Origin: Altererythrobacter sp.
GTDB lineage: Bacteria > Pseudomonadota > Alphaproteobacteria > Sphingomonadales > Sphingomonadaceae
Direction of reading: 5' to 3'
Length of the DNA: 8,420 nucleotides
Assembly: GCA_023299945.1 (NCBI GenBank)
Contig: JALZVZ010000339.1
Coordinates: 1-8,420, forward strand
Part shown: positions 1-5,108 of the stretch, piece after piece
Numbering within the stretch: position 1 is the first letter of the stretch
How the letters are laid out: each line of letters opens with the position of its first letter
Made by a program: the position numbers and the translations under genes
Notes under the pieces: generated by a model
Database searches by the model: none
What the model saw: the letters and a program-made list of their open reading frames with translations, nothing else
Told to the model about the DNA's origin: nothing

Positions 1-669
1 GAATTGGTGCAAATTCCCAATGCCGACCAATGCTTGATGAAAATACCAGACGGCGTGTCTGATGAACAAGCGATCCTGCTGACAGATGGCATGGCAACCG
101 CTGCCTTTGGGATCGGCAATTCTGGGCTGGTTGCAGGGCAAACGATTGCGATTGTTGGGTTGGGGCCGATTGGCTTGATCGGTGTGGAGCTGGCCTTGCT
201 GAAAGGGGCGTCGCGCGTCTTTGCGATTGATCCTGTGCCCGAGCGCCGCGCTCATGCAGCAGCGCTGGGGGCGACAGCTTTGGCGCCTGGCAAAGAGGCG
301 ATCGGCACAGTATTGGAGGCGACCGGCGGCGGGGCGGATTGCGTGTTTGAAGCATCGGGCGCAAAAGCAGCGGTGGATTCTGTCATCCCCATGTTGCGCC
401 GCGGCGGGACAATCTCGTTTGTTGGTCTGCCGCAGCATGATGTGACCCTGCCGATGATGATGCTAATTTATAAGAATATCACCGTGCGAGCAGGCATCGC
501 GCCTGTGCCGCAATTGTGGCCAGCGCTGGTGCCCTTGGTGCAGGCAGGTAGGCTCAAAGCCGAAGGGTTATTCTCGCATAATATGAGCATGGCTGACGGA
601 GCAGAGGCTTACCGCATGTTCGATGCGCGCGAGGATGGCGTGTTGAAAATCTTGATGGAGGTTGGCTGA
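1..669 (+). CDS. Zinc-dependent alcohol dehydrogenase, C-terminal part (5' end outside window)
   Basis: This is a medium-chain (MDR) alcohol dehydrogenase that likely oxidises an alcohol or related substrate with NAD+ in the cytosol. The frame is open at the left edge, so the N-terminal zinc-binding part is missing; about 222 residues are visible. The Rossmann motif GLGPIG lies near visible residues 53-58. Asp77, at the end of the second beta strand (FAIDP), favours NAD over NADP. An LLTD motif with Asp29 sits where glutathione-independent formaldehyde dehydrogenases and their relatives carry an Asp as the third catalytic zinc ligand, in place of the Cys of classical ADHs; this points to that branch of the family. 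The C-terminus (DGVLKILMEVG) is typical and complete, ending in TGA. The substrate cannot be told from this fragment. It is followed by a tRNA gene on the same strand. Confidence 0.85.
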   Translation, partial: ELVQIPNADQCLMKIPDGVSDEQAILLTDGMATAAFGIGNSGLVAGQTIAIVGLGPIGLIGVELALLKGASRVFAIDPVPERRAHAAALGATALAPGKEAIGTVLEATGGGADCVFEASGAKAAVDSVIPMLRRGGTISFVGLPQHDVTLPMMMLIYKNITVRAGIAPVPQLWPALVPLVQAGRLKAEGLFSHNMSMADGAEAYRMFDAREDGVLKILMEVG

Positions 670-693
670 GGTCCTTCTTGCTTAGGCCTCAGC
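665..693 (+). other. Stem-loop spanning the ADH stop codon; terminator-like without a T-tract
   Basis: The arms GCTGAGGTC (665-673) and GGCCTCAGC (685-693) can form a 9-bp stem with one G-U pair and an 11-nt loop. The TGA stop codon of the upstream dehydrogenase lies in the left arm. No run of T follows, so this is not a standard intrinsic terminator. It could still stabilise or end the upstream mRNA, or it could be chance. The right side overlaps the proposed tRNA promoter. Confidence 0.35.
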
Positions 694-705
694 GCATGGT
701 AAAGT
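678..705 (+). promoter_or_regulatory. Possible promoter for tRNA-Gly
   Basis: TTGCTT (678-683) and TAAAGT (700-705) form a reasonable -35/-10 pair with a 16-bp spacer. Transcription would start near 712, leaving a very short leader before the tRNA at 720. The stretch between the -10 and the tRNA is almost all G and C, as in stringently controlled stable-RNA promoters. The call rests on motif and position only. Confidence 0.4.
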
Positions 706-719
706 GCGGGGCGCGCGAT

Positions 720-793
720 GCGGGTGTAGCTCAATGGTAGAGCTTTTGCTTCCCAAGCAAGTGACGAGGGTTCGATTCCCTTCACCCGCTCCA
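720..793 (+). tRNA. tRNA-Gly, anticodon CCC
   Basis: A complete 74-nt cloverleaf with an encoded CCA end. The acceptor arms GCGGGTG (720-726) and CACCCGC (783-789) pair perfectly. The D-stem is GCTC/GAGC (729-732, 740-743). The anticodon stem is TTTGC/GCAAG (745-749, 757-761) around the loop TTCCCAA, placing anticodon CCC at 752-754, which reads GGG. The T-arm is GAGGG-TTCGATT-CCCTT (766-782). The discriminator base T790 is the U73 expected of bacterial tRNA-Gly. The adjacent minus-strand dehydrogenase gene ends 21 bp beyond it, so the two are convergent with no clear terminator between them. Confidence 0.97.
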
Positions 794-814
794 AAGTTCA
801 ACGCGCGCCGCCGC

Positions 815-1885
815 TTACCCCTCTTTCAAGCTCCCCATATCAATCACAAAGCGGTATTTGATGTCGCTGACCTCCATCCGGTCATAGGCGGCCTCAATAT
901 CCTGCATCTTGATCGTTTCAATGTCCGGAAGAATGCCTTTCTCCGCGCAGAAATCGAGCATTTCCTGTGTCTCTGCCAGACCGCCAATCCCGCTGCCCGT
1001 CAGAACTTTTCGGCCCAGTAAAACCCCGGTGTGCATCTCGGGCATTTTGTCGATCATCCCGACGAGCACTTGCACGCCGTCGATCCGCAAGAGATGCAGA
1101 TATGGCGCAACGTCATGGCGCACAGGGATCGTGTTGAGCACCATGTCGAAATAGGCCGATTTTGCCTTCATCGCGGCTTTGTCTGTGGTATTGAGGAAGG
1201 CATGTGCGCCCAGCCTTTCGGCATCCTCGCGCTTGCTTTCACTGCGCGATAATACGGTAACTTCGGCGCCCATTGCGGCCGCCAGTTTCACGCCCATATG
1301 CCCCAGCCCGCCAAGCCCTGCGACAGCGACTTTGCTGCCCGGGCCGACTTTCCATGTGCGCAAGGGTGAATAGCTGGTTATGCCCGCACACAATAACGGC
1401 GCAGCCTGCGCCATTGGCAGCGCATCGGGCACGATCAGGACGAATTCCTCGCGTGCGACGATGCGCTCTGAATAGCCGCCGAAGGTCTTGGAGCCATCTT
1501 GTCTGTCCGTGCCATTATAGGTGCCGGTCATGCCGCCATTTTGGCAATATTGCTCCAGATCGCTTTCGCAGTGATGGCATTCCATGCACGCATCCACCAT
1601 GCAGCCGATCGCGACGCGGTCGCCGATTTTGTGGCGGGTGACGCTGTCACCAACCGCGCTGACGATACCGACAATTTCGTGACCAGGCACAATCGGATAT
1701 TTGGTAAAGCCCCAATCATTGCGCGCGGAATGCAAGTCGGAATGGCAAATGCCGCAATGGCTAATGTCGATCAGCACATCGTCATCGCGCAGGCCTCTGC
1801 GGGTAATATCCATTGGGCCAACGCCGCTATCAGGCGAAGTCGCGCCGTAAGCTTTGGTTGGGTATTCATTGGTGGCGGCGGTCAT
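815..1885 (-). CDS. NAD(P)-dependent zinc alcohol dehydrogenase (YahK/cinnamyl-alcohol-dehydrogenase type)
   Basis: A complete 356-residue MDR alcohol/aldehyde reductase, normal length for the YahK/AdhC/CAD branch, which reduces a broad range of aldehydes in the cytosol, usually with NADPH. Catalytic zinc ligands are visible as Cys44 (in CGICHSD), His69-Glu70 (PGHE) and Cys166. The structural zinc site has Cys100, Cys103, Cys106 and Cys114. The cofactor motif GLGGLG is at 190-195. The second beta strand ends in SRSESK (213-218) rather than an acidic residue, which suggests NADP(H). The start at 1885 is chosen because a GAGGG ribosome site lies 7 nt before it and the family N-terminus begins there; a 40-residue longer reading frame would run into the upstream SDR gene. 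It follows the SDR by 22 bp, so the two probably share a transcript. The physiological substrate is unknown. Confidence 0.93.
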   Translation of the reverse strand: MTAATNEYPTKAYGATSPDSGVGPMDITRRGLRDDDVLIDISHCGICHSDLHSARNDWGFTKYPIVPGHEIVGIVSAVGDSVTRHKIGDRVAIGCMVDACMECHHCESDLEQYCQNGGMTGTYNGTDRQDGSKTFGGYSERIVAREEFVLIVPDALPMAQAAPLLCAGITSYSPLRTWKVGPGSKVAVAGLGGLGHMGVKLAAAMGAEVTVLSRSESKREDAERLGAHAFLNTTDKAAMKAKSAYFDMVLNTIPVRHDVAPYLHLLRIDGVQVLVGMIDKMPEMHTGVLLGRKVLTGSGIGGLAETQEMLDFCAEKGILPDIETIKMQDIEAAYDRMEVSDIKYRFVIDMGSLKEG

Positions 1886-1892
1886 GTGTTTT

Positions 1893-1897
1893 CCCTC
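1893..1897 (-). promoter_or_regulatory. Ribosome binding site of the alcohol dehydrogenase
   Basis: On the minus strand this reads GAGGG, 7 nt before the ATG at 1885-1883. It supports that start over the upstream in-frame ATG at 2005, which lies inside the SDR gene. Confidence 0.75.
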
Positions 1898-1907
1898 AAA
1901 ATTTCTT

Positions 1908-2702
1908 TTATTTAGGCGGCATGCGGATGGCGCCATCCAAACGGAATTGATGCCCGTTGAGGTAAGTGTTGCGCGCAATTTCGCATACCAAGGAACCAAA
2001 TTCATCTGCGTGGCCCAAACGTTTCGGGAAGGGCACTGAAGCGTTAAGCTGATCCCATACCGCGCGGTTGCGTTCCTTCATGCCTTTAAACAGCGGCGTG
2101 TCGAAAATGCCCGGCATGATCGAGTTCACCCGAATACCCAAATTCATCAAATCACGGGCCATCGGCAGGACCAGCCCGTTCACCCCGGCCTTACAACTGC
2201 CATAGGTCACTTGGCCGATCTGACCGTCTTCAGCAGCGACAGAGGCGGTCAAAATGATCGAGCCGCGCTCCCCGTCTTCGTTCACAGGTTCGGCATTGGC
2301 CATGCCCAAAGCAGACAGGCTCGCCACTCGGTAACTGGCGACCAGAATACCCTGTGTTCCAAAGGCATAATCCTCGGTTGAAAGGCGTTTGTAGCCGCCT
2401 GTTTCCTTGTCAAAGCCCAAAGTCTTGCCGCGTTTGGTCGCCATGGCGCAGTGTACTGTCACGCGCTCTTGACCATGGGCTGCACGCGCATCGGCAAAGC
2501 CTTGTTCGACCGAACTTTCATCGAGAATGTCGACATGATGGAATGTTCCGCCAATGGCGGCTGCATGGGCCTTGCCATCCTCATCATTGATATCAAAAAT
2601 TGCGACCTTGCAGCCTTGATCGGCCAAGGCCTTTGCGCTTGCGCGGCCCAATCCTGATGCGCCGCCGGTAACGACCGCTGCTGTTCCTGCTTCGATTTTC
2701 AT
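1908..2702 (-). CDS. SDR-family oxidoreductase, HSD10 (3-hydroxyacyl-CoA dehydrogenase type 2)-like, with atypical motifs
   Basis: A complete 264-residue short-chain dehydrogenase. The cofactor motif TGGASGLG is at 12-19, with Asp37 (IFDIND) ending beta-2, which indicates NAD(H). Active-site Ser154 (TAS), Tyr167 and Lys171 (YGSCK) are present, as are PGIFDTP (197-203) and a C-terminus LDGAIRMPPK very like human HSD10 and bacterial 3-hydroxyacyl-CoA dehydrogenases of that type. A role in 3-hydroxyacyl-CoA or hydroxysteroid oxidation is therefore inferred. Two usual features are altered: the N(N)AG motif reads HCAM (84-87), and the helix alpha-4 position that normally holds the tetrad Asn appears to be Gly115 (FGTQG). 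The start at 2702 has a good AGGAGA site. The gene leads an operon with the alcohol dehydrogenase 22 bp downstream. No convincing promoter is visible in the 132 bp before it. Confidence 0.88.
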   Translation of the reverse strand: MKIEAGTAAVVTGGASGLGRASAKALADQGCKVAIFDINDEDGKAHAAAIGGTFHHVDILDESSVEQGFADARAAHGQERVTVHCAMATKRGKTLGFDKETGGYKRLSTEDYAFGTQGILVASYRVASLSALGMANAEPVNEDGERGSIILTASVAAEDGQIGQVTYGSCKAGVNGLVLPMARDLMNLGIRVNSIMPGIFDTPLFKGMKERNRAVWDQLNASVPFPKRLGHADEFGSLVCEIARNTYLNGHQFRLDGAIRMPPK

Positions 2703-2707
2703 GTTTC

Positions 2708-2713
2708 TCTCCT
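2708..2713 (-). promoter_or_regulatory. Ribosome binding site of the SDR gene
   Basis: On the minus strand this reads AGGAGA, 5 nt before the ATG at 2702-2700. It fixes the start there and argues against the in-frame extension of 31 residues starting at 2795. Confidence 0.8.
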
Positions 2714-2834
2714 GTCTTTTGTTGCGCGTAGCTTTGGCCTTGAGGGAGCGGGTGCGCAAGCGATCAAAAAGAAGAGGGGGCAGGCAGGCCGCCATGCTGG
2801 ATTTGCTGAAGGCCTCCGGCTAAACGCTTGGGTT

Positions 2835-3392
2835 ATGGACAGTTTCCTCTTTTGCTTGATCGCGGTGTTTGCGCTGTCGCTTGGTGCGCGTGACCAGTTG
2901 ATGATGGCGCGCATGTCGCAGGCGTCTGGCGGTGCGGGATCGCTCATGCTGATTGGCATCGTGACCAGCATTTTGAGCGCCAGTGCCATGGCCTTTGCCG
3001 GATCGGGCATTGCCGCATTATTGCCAGAGGCAGCGCAGGCCATGCTTATCGCATTTATGCTGATCATGGCCGCATTTGAGCTGGTGTGGCCCGTTAAGAT
3101 GAAAGAGGCAAAAGAGCCGACCCAGTCCAAGGGCGCCTTCGGCATTGTGCTGGCCGCGGCCCAAGTGCGCGATGCAGCGCGCTTTGCGGTGTTTGCTTTT
3201 GCCGCTGGCAGCGTGCTGATTCCGGCAGCTGGGCTGGGCGGGGCATTGGGCGGGATTGCCGCGTTGTATTTGGGCCACGCGATGGGTGCAGAGCTGGAAC
3301 GCTGGCCGCTTAAAAATATCCGCCGGGCGTTGGCGGTGCTGGCTTTGCTGGCGGGGATTTATATTGCGCTTGCCGCGCGGGGTTGGGTCTGA
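2835..3392 (+). CDS. Membrane protein resembling TMEM165/GDT1 (UPF0016) with degenerate ion-binding motifs
   Basis: A 185-residue, very hydrophobic protein with about six predicted membrane segments (roughly 2-18, 36-58, 66-86, 103-124, 128-148, 163-181) in two halves split by a polar loop (KMKEAKEPTQSKG, 88-100). Length and layout match bacterial GDT1/UPF0016 proteins, which export Mn2+ or Ca2+ through two E-x-G-D-[KR]-[TS] motifs. Here the first motif aligns with S-L-G-A-R-D (15-20) and the second with Q-V-R-D-A-A (110-115), so both key Glu residues are gone. The family call therefore rests on topology, on the flanking QL and on the AFAA pattern after the second motif; the transport function is doubtful. 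No strong ribosome site precedes the ATG; later Met codons (residues 23, 24, 27) would cut into the first helix. It is divergent from the SDR gene, with 132 bp between them. Confidence 0.65.
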   Translation: MDSFLFCLIAVFALSLGARDQLMMARMSQASGGAGSLMLIGIVTSILSASAMAFAGSGIAALLPEAAQAMLIAFMLIMAAFELVWPVKMKEAKEPTQSKGAFGIVLAAAQVRDAARFAVFAFAAGSVLIPAAGLGGALGGIAALYLGHAMGAELERWPLKNIRRALAVLALLAGIYIALAARGWV

Positions 3393-3425
3393 CGCATTGA
3401 TCGATTTGGTCGATGGGTGTAAGTG

Positions 3426-3435
3426 CTAATATTAG
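3426..3435 (+). promoter_or_regulatory. Palindrome CTAATATTAG upstream of dps, possible operator
   Basis: A perfect 10-bp AT-rich palindrome directly upstream of the proposed dps promoter (1 bp before the GAAAC element). Position and symmetry suit binding by a dimeric regulator such as an iron- or peroxide-responsive protein, but it does not match a named box that I can identify with confidence. A 10-bp palindrome can also arise by chance. Confidence 0.35.
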
Positions 3436-3436
3436 T

Positions 3437-3461
3437 GAAACCGATTAACCGCTCAGCTGTT
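3437..3461 (+). promoter_or_regulatory. Candidate EcfG-type general stress promoter of dps
   Basis: GAAAC (3437-3441) and TGTT (3458-3461) are 16 bp apart. This resembles the alphaproteobacterial EcfG consensus GGAAC-N16/17-CGTT, with one mismatch in each element. Stress-protective genes such as dps are typical members of that regulon. A sigma-70 -10-like TATATT (3463-3468) overlaps just downstream, but no good -35 lies 16-18 bp before it. The start codon is about 30 bp downstream, leaving room for a short leader. Confidence 0.45.
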
Positions 3462-3480
3462 ATATATTCAGTAGCTCAAT

Positions 3481-3485
3481 GGAGA
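3481..3485 (+). promoter_or_regulatory. Ribosome binding site of dps
   Basis: GGAGA lies 6 nt before the ATG at 3492. It supports this start over an in-frame codon at 3423, which would translate through the promoter region. Confidence 0.8.
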
Positions 3486-3491
3486 CTGATT

Positions 3492-3953
3492 ATGACGAAC
3501 ACTGGAAACAACGCAATTACCGCTCTTACAGCCGAACTTAACGGGCTCTTGGCGGATCACTTCGCCTTGTTCATTAAGACCAAGAATTTTCATTGGCACG
3601 TCGCTGGGCCGCGTTTTCGCGACTTGCATCTATTGTTTGACGAGCACGCGATCGAAATTCGCGACCAAATCGATGTGATAGGCGAGCGTGTGCGTAAATT
3701 GGACGCCGATACACTGACTTCGGCCGGGTCAATTTCCGCTCACACTCAGGTTAAGGACCAGGATGACGCAACGCTGAGCGCAGAAGCGATGGTTGCCGAA
3801 TTGCGCGACGACAATGTGGCAATGGTGAAGCGCCTCAAAGCAATGAAAGAGCTTGCCGATCAGGCCAATGACAACGCCACGGACGGTCTGCTTGATGACT
3901 GGACAGATATGGCAGAACAGCGTGTTTGGTTTCTTTCGCAAACGCTAAAATAA
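3492..3953 (+). CDS. dps: Dps-family DNA starvation/stationary-phase protection protein (ferritin-like)
   Basis: A complete 153-residue Dps, a dodecameric mini-ferritin that oxidises Fe2+ with hydrogen peroxide, stores iron and protects DNA in the cytosol/nucleoid. The whole inter-subunit ferroxidase site is visible with exact spacing relative to E. coli Dps: His34 (FHWHV), His46 (LHLLFD), Asp50, Asp61 and Glu65 (DVIGER), plus the neighbouring Trp35. The N-terminal tail is short (about 10 residues) and has no lysines or arginines, unlike the E. coli tail that binds DNA; DNA binding may therefore be weak or use another surface. The start at 3492 is preceded by GGAGA. It has its own upstream palindrome and candidate stress promoter, and a strong terminator 21 bp after its stop, so it is likely transcribed alone. 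Confidence 0.96.
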   Translation: MTNTGNNAITALTAELNGLLADHFALFIKTKNFHWHVAGPRFRDLHLLFDEHAIEIRDQIDVIGERVRKLDADTLTSAGSISAHTQVKDQDDATLSAEAMVAELRDDNVAMVKRLKAMKELADQANDNATDGLLDDWTDMAEQRVWFLSQTLK

Positions 3954-3974
3954 GTGCGTTCGTATTCTAAAGTT

Positions 3975-4010
3975 AAAGGGCCGTTTCCGCTATGCGGGTG
4001 CGGCTCTTTT
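3975..4010 (+). terminator. Rho-independent terminator after dps
   Basis: The arms AAAGGGCCG (3975-3983) and CGGCTCTTT (4001-4009) form a 9-bp stem with one G-U pair. Inside it a second small hairpin, CCGC-TAT-GCGG (3987-3997), can form. The right arm ends in TTTT (4007-4010). The stop of dps is 21 bp upstream. The pgl start codon is only 16 bp downstream, so the element may also affect pgl expression. Confidence 0.8.
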
Positions 4011-4026
4011 GCTATGAAGGTGGGAT

Positions 4027-4647
4027 ATGACAGACATTTCGGTTAAAGACGGCGCGATTGCTGCGGATATTGCGGCATGGATTGCAGAGCGCATTGCAGC
4101 GGCGATGGCGGCTTCAGATGGCGAGGTTGCGATCAGCGTGCCAGGGGGCTCGACCCCATTTCCCATTTTTGAAGAGCTGGTGAAACTGGATTGCGATTGG
4201 GCGCGGCTGGCTATTTGGCCTGGTGATGACCGGATTGTGCCAGAGGATCACGCCGCCTCCAATACAGGAAAAGTTCGCGCGATATTTGAGCCTGTGGGCG
4301 CGCGGGTTATCGCTTTGGATGCAGAAGCTAAGCCGCCGCGATTTACGATTTGCTGGATGGGTATGGGCGCAGATGGCCACGTTGCGTCGCTGTTTCCCAA
4401 TACCGATCCCAAGGCCGATGATCCGCAATTGATGCGCCTCCTTACGCCCGATCCTCTGCCGCCAGAGGCTCCGTTTGACCGGATCACTTTGACCATTCCT
4501 GCCCTGCTCAATTCCCGTGAACTAATGTTTGTTATTCGCGGGGACGATAAGCGCACAGTGTTTGATGGCGCGGTCGCTGGCGAGCATGATCTGCCGATCG
4601 CGCGATTGCTGGGCGCCGCGACACAGCCGGTCACATGCTTTACCTGA
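4027..4647 (+). CDS. pgl: 6-phosphogluconolactonase
   Basis: Hydrolyses 6-phosphogluconolactone to 6-phosphogluconate in the cytosol, feeding the Entner-Doudoroff or pentose-phosphate route. Family motifs in order: PGGSTP (39-44), the phosphate-binding loop; WPGDDRIVP (64-72); SN (78-79); GMGADGHVASLFP (112-124), with the likely catalytic His118; FDRITLT (150-156); and Lys175. At 206 residues it is shorter than the usual 230-260, mainly because the stretch between SN and GMG is only about 32 residues. All recognisable active-site motifs survive, so it should be functional. AAGG and GGG lie a few bases before the ATG. The gene begins 16 bp after the dps terminator, and no clear promoter of its own is seen. 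It is not next to zwf, edd or glk, unlike in many relatives. Its end overlaps the NUDIX gene by 13 bp. Confidence 0.93.
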   Translation: MTDISVKDGAIAADIAAWIAERIAAAMAASDGEVAISVPGGSTPFPIFEELVKLDCDWARLAIWPGDDRIVPEDHAASNTGKVRAIFEPVGARVIALDAEAKPPRFTICWMGMGADGHVASLFPNTDPKADDPQLMRLLTPDPLPPEAPFDRITLTIPALLNSRELMFVIRGDDKRTVFDGAVAGEHDLPIARLLGAATQPVTCFT

Positions 4648-5108
4648 TCCAGCGGCTGATCCCTGCACCGCTCCACCGGGCGATATTGCCGTGGGCACAC
4701 CGGATCAGAAAACGCTGGCGGCGCTTTCGCAAAGTGCCATTGCAAGGCGTATCGGTGATATTGAGAGATGATGCGGGCCGCGTTTTGCTGCTGCGCCATT
4801 CTTACGGTGCGCCGATTTGGGCCTTGGCTGGCGGAGGATTGAGCGCCGCTGAAGACCCTGCGGAAGGGGCAAAACGCGAGGTGCGTGAGGAACTGGGTAT
4901 CGGGCTGACAAATCTGACCTTGCTCGACCAGCTGGATGAGGTGATTTCTAGCTCGCCGCACCGCGCGTATATTTTCACCGCCCTTTGCATTGGCACGCCC
5001 AAGCCTGACTTGCGCGAAATATTGGAAGCGCGGTTCTTCGCGCTTGATGAATTGCCGGATAATGTCAGCGCATTGACGCAAAACAGGCTGGCTTTGCTGT
5101 CATCATAG
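4635..5108 (+). CDS. NUDIX hydrolase
   Basis: A 157-residue protein of the NUDIX superfamily, which cleaves nucleoside diphosphates linked to another moiety using Mg2+ or Mn2+. The complete Nudix box G-x5-E-x7-R-E-x-x-E-E-x-G lies at 67-88 (Gly67, Glu73, Arg81, Glu82, Glu85, Glu86, Gly88), after a typical beta-strand VILRDDAGRVLLL. The first 34 residues form a hydrophobic then very basic lead (HRIRKRWRRFRK, 22-33) outside the hydrolase core, possibly for membrane or nucleic-acid contact. The substrate cannot be named from sequence. The ATG lies inside pgl (13-bp overlap) in another frame, with no strong ribosome site, so translation is probably coupled to pgl. Its TAG overlaps the converging dinB stop by 6 bp in total. 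Confidence 0.92.
   Translation: MLYLIQRLIPAPLHRAILPWAHRIRKRWRRFRKVPLQGVSVILRDDAGRVLLLRHSYGAPIWALAGGGLSAAEDPAEGAKREVREELGIGLTNLTLLDQLDEVISSSPHRAYIFTALCIGTPKPDLREILEARFFALDELPDNVSALTQNRLALLSS

Noticed and set aside
609..794. Minus-strand 61-codon frame beginning MERVKGIEPSS across the tRNA
   Set aside because: This is the translation of the antisense strand of tRNA-Gly, a well-known spurious protein in databases. It also overlaps the end of the ADH.
704..1021. Plus-strand frame containing SSMVELLLPKQVTRVRFPSP
   Set aside because: It is the sense-strand translation of the tRNA-Gly, another common false protein, continuing antisense through the alcohol dehydrogenase.
1499..1915. 138-codon plus-strand frame opposite the alcohol dehydrogenase
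   Set aside because: It lies antisense to a clearly conserved enzyme, has no recognisable domain and is a shadow of that gene's codon pattern.
2703..2834. Possible Mn2+ riboswitch or divergent promoters between the SDR and GDT1-like genes
   Set aside because: I found no convincing -35/-10 pair on either strand and no yybP-ykoY-like structure in these 132 bp.
3471..3482. 12-base identity (GTAGCTCAATGG) between the dps leader and the tRNA-Gly D-arm (726-737)
   Set aside because: About two 12-base matches are expected by chance in 8.4 kb, and no tRNA-like fold extends around the dps copy.
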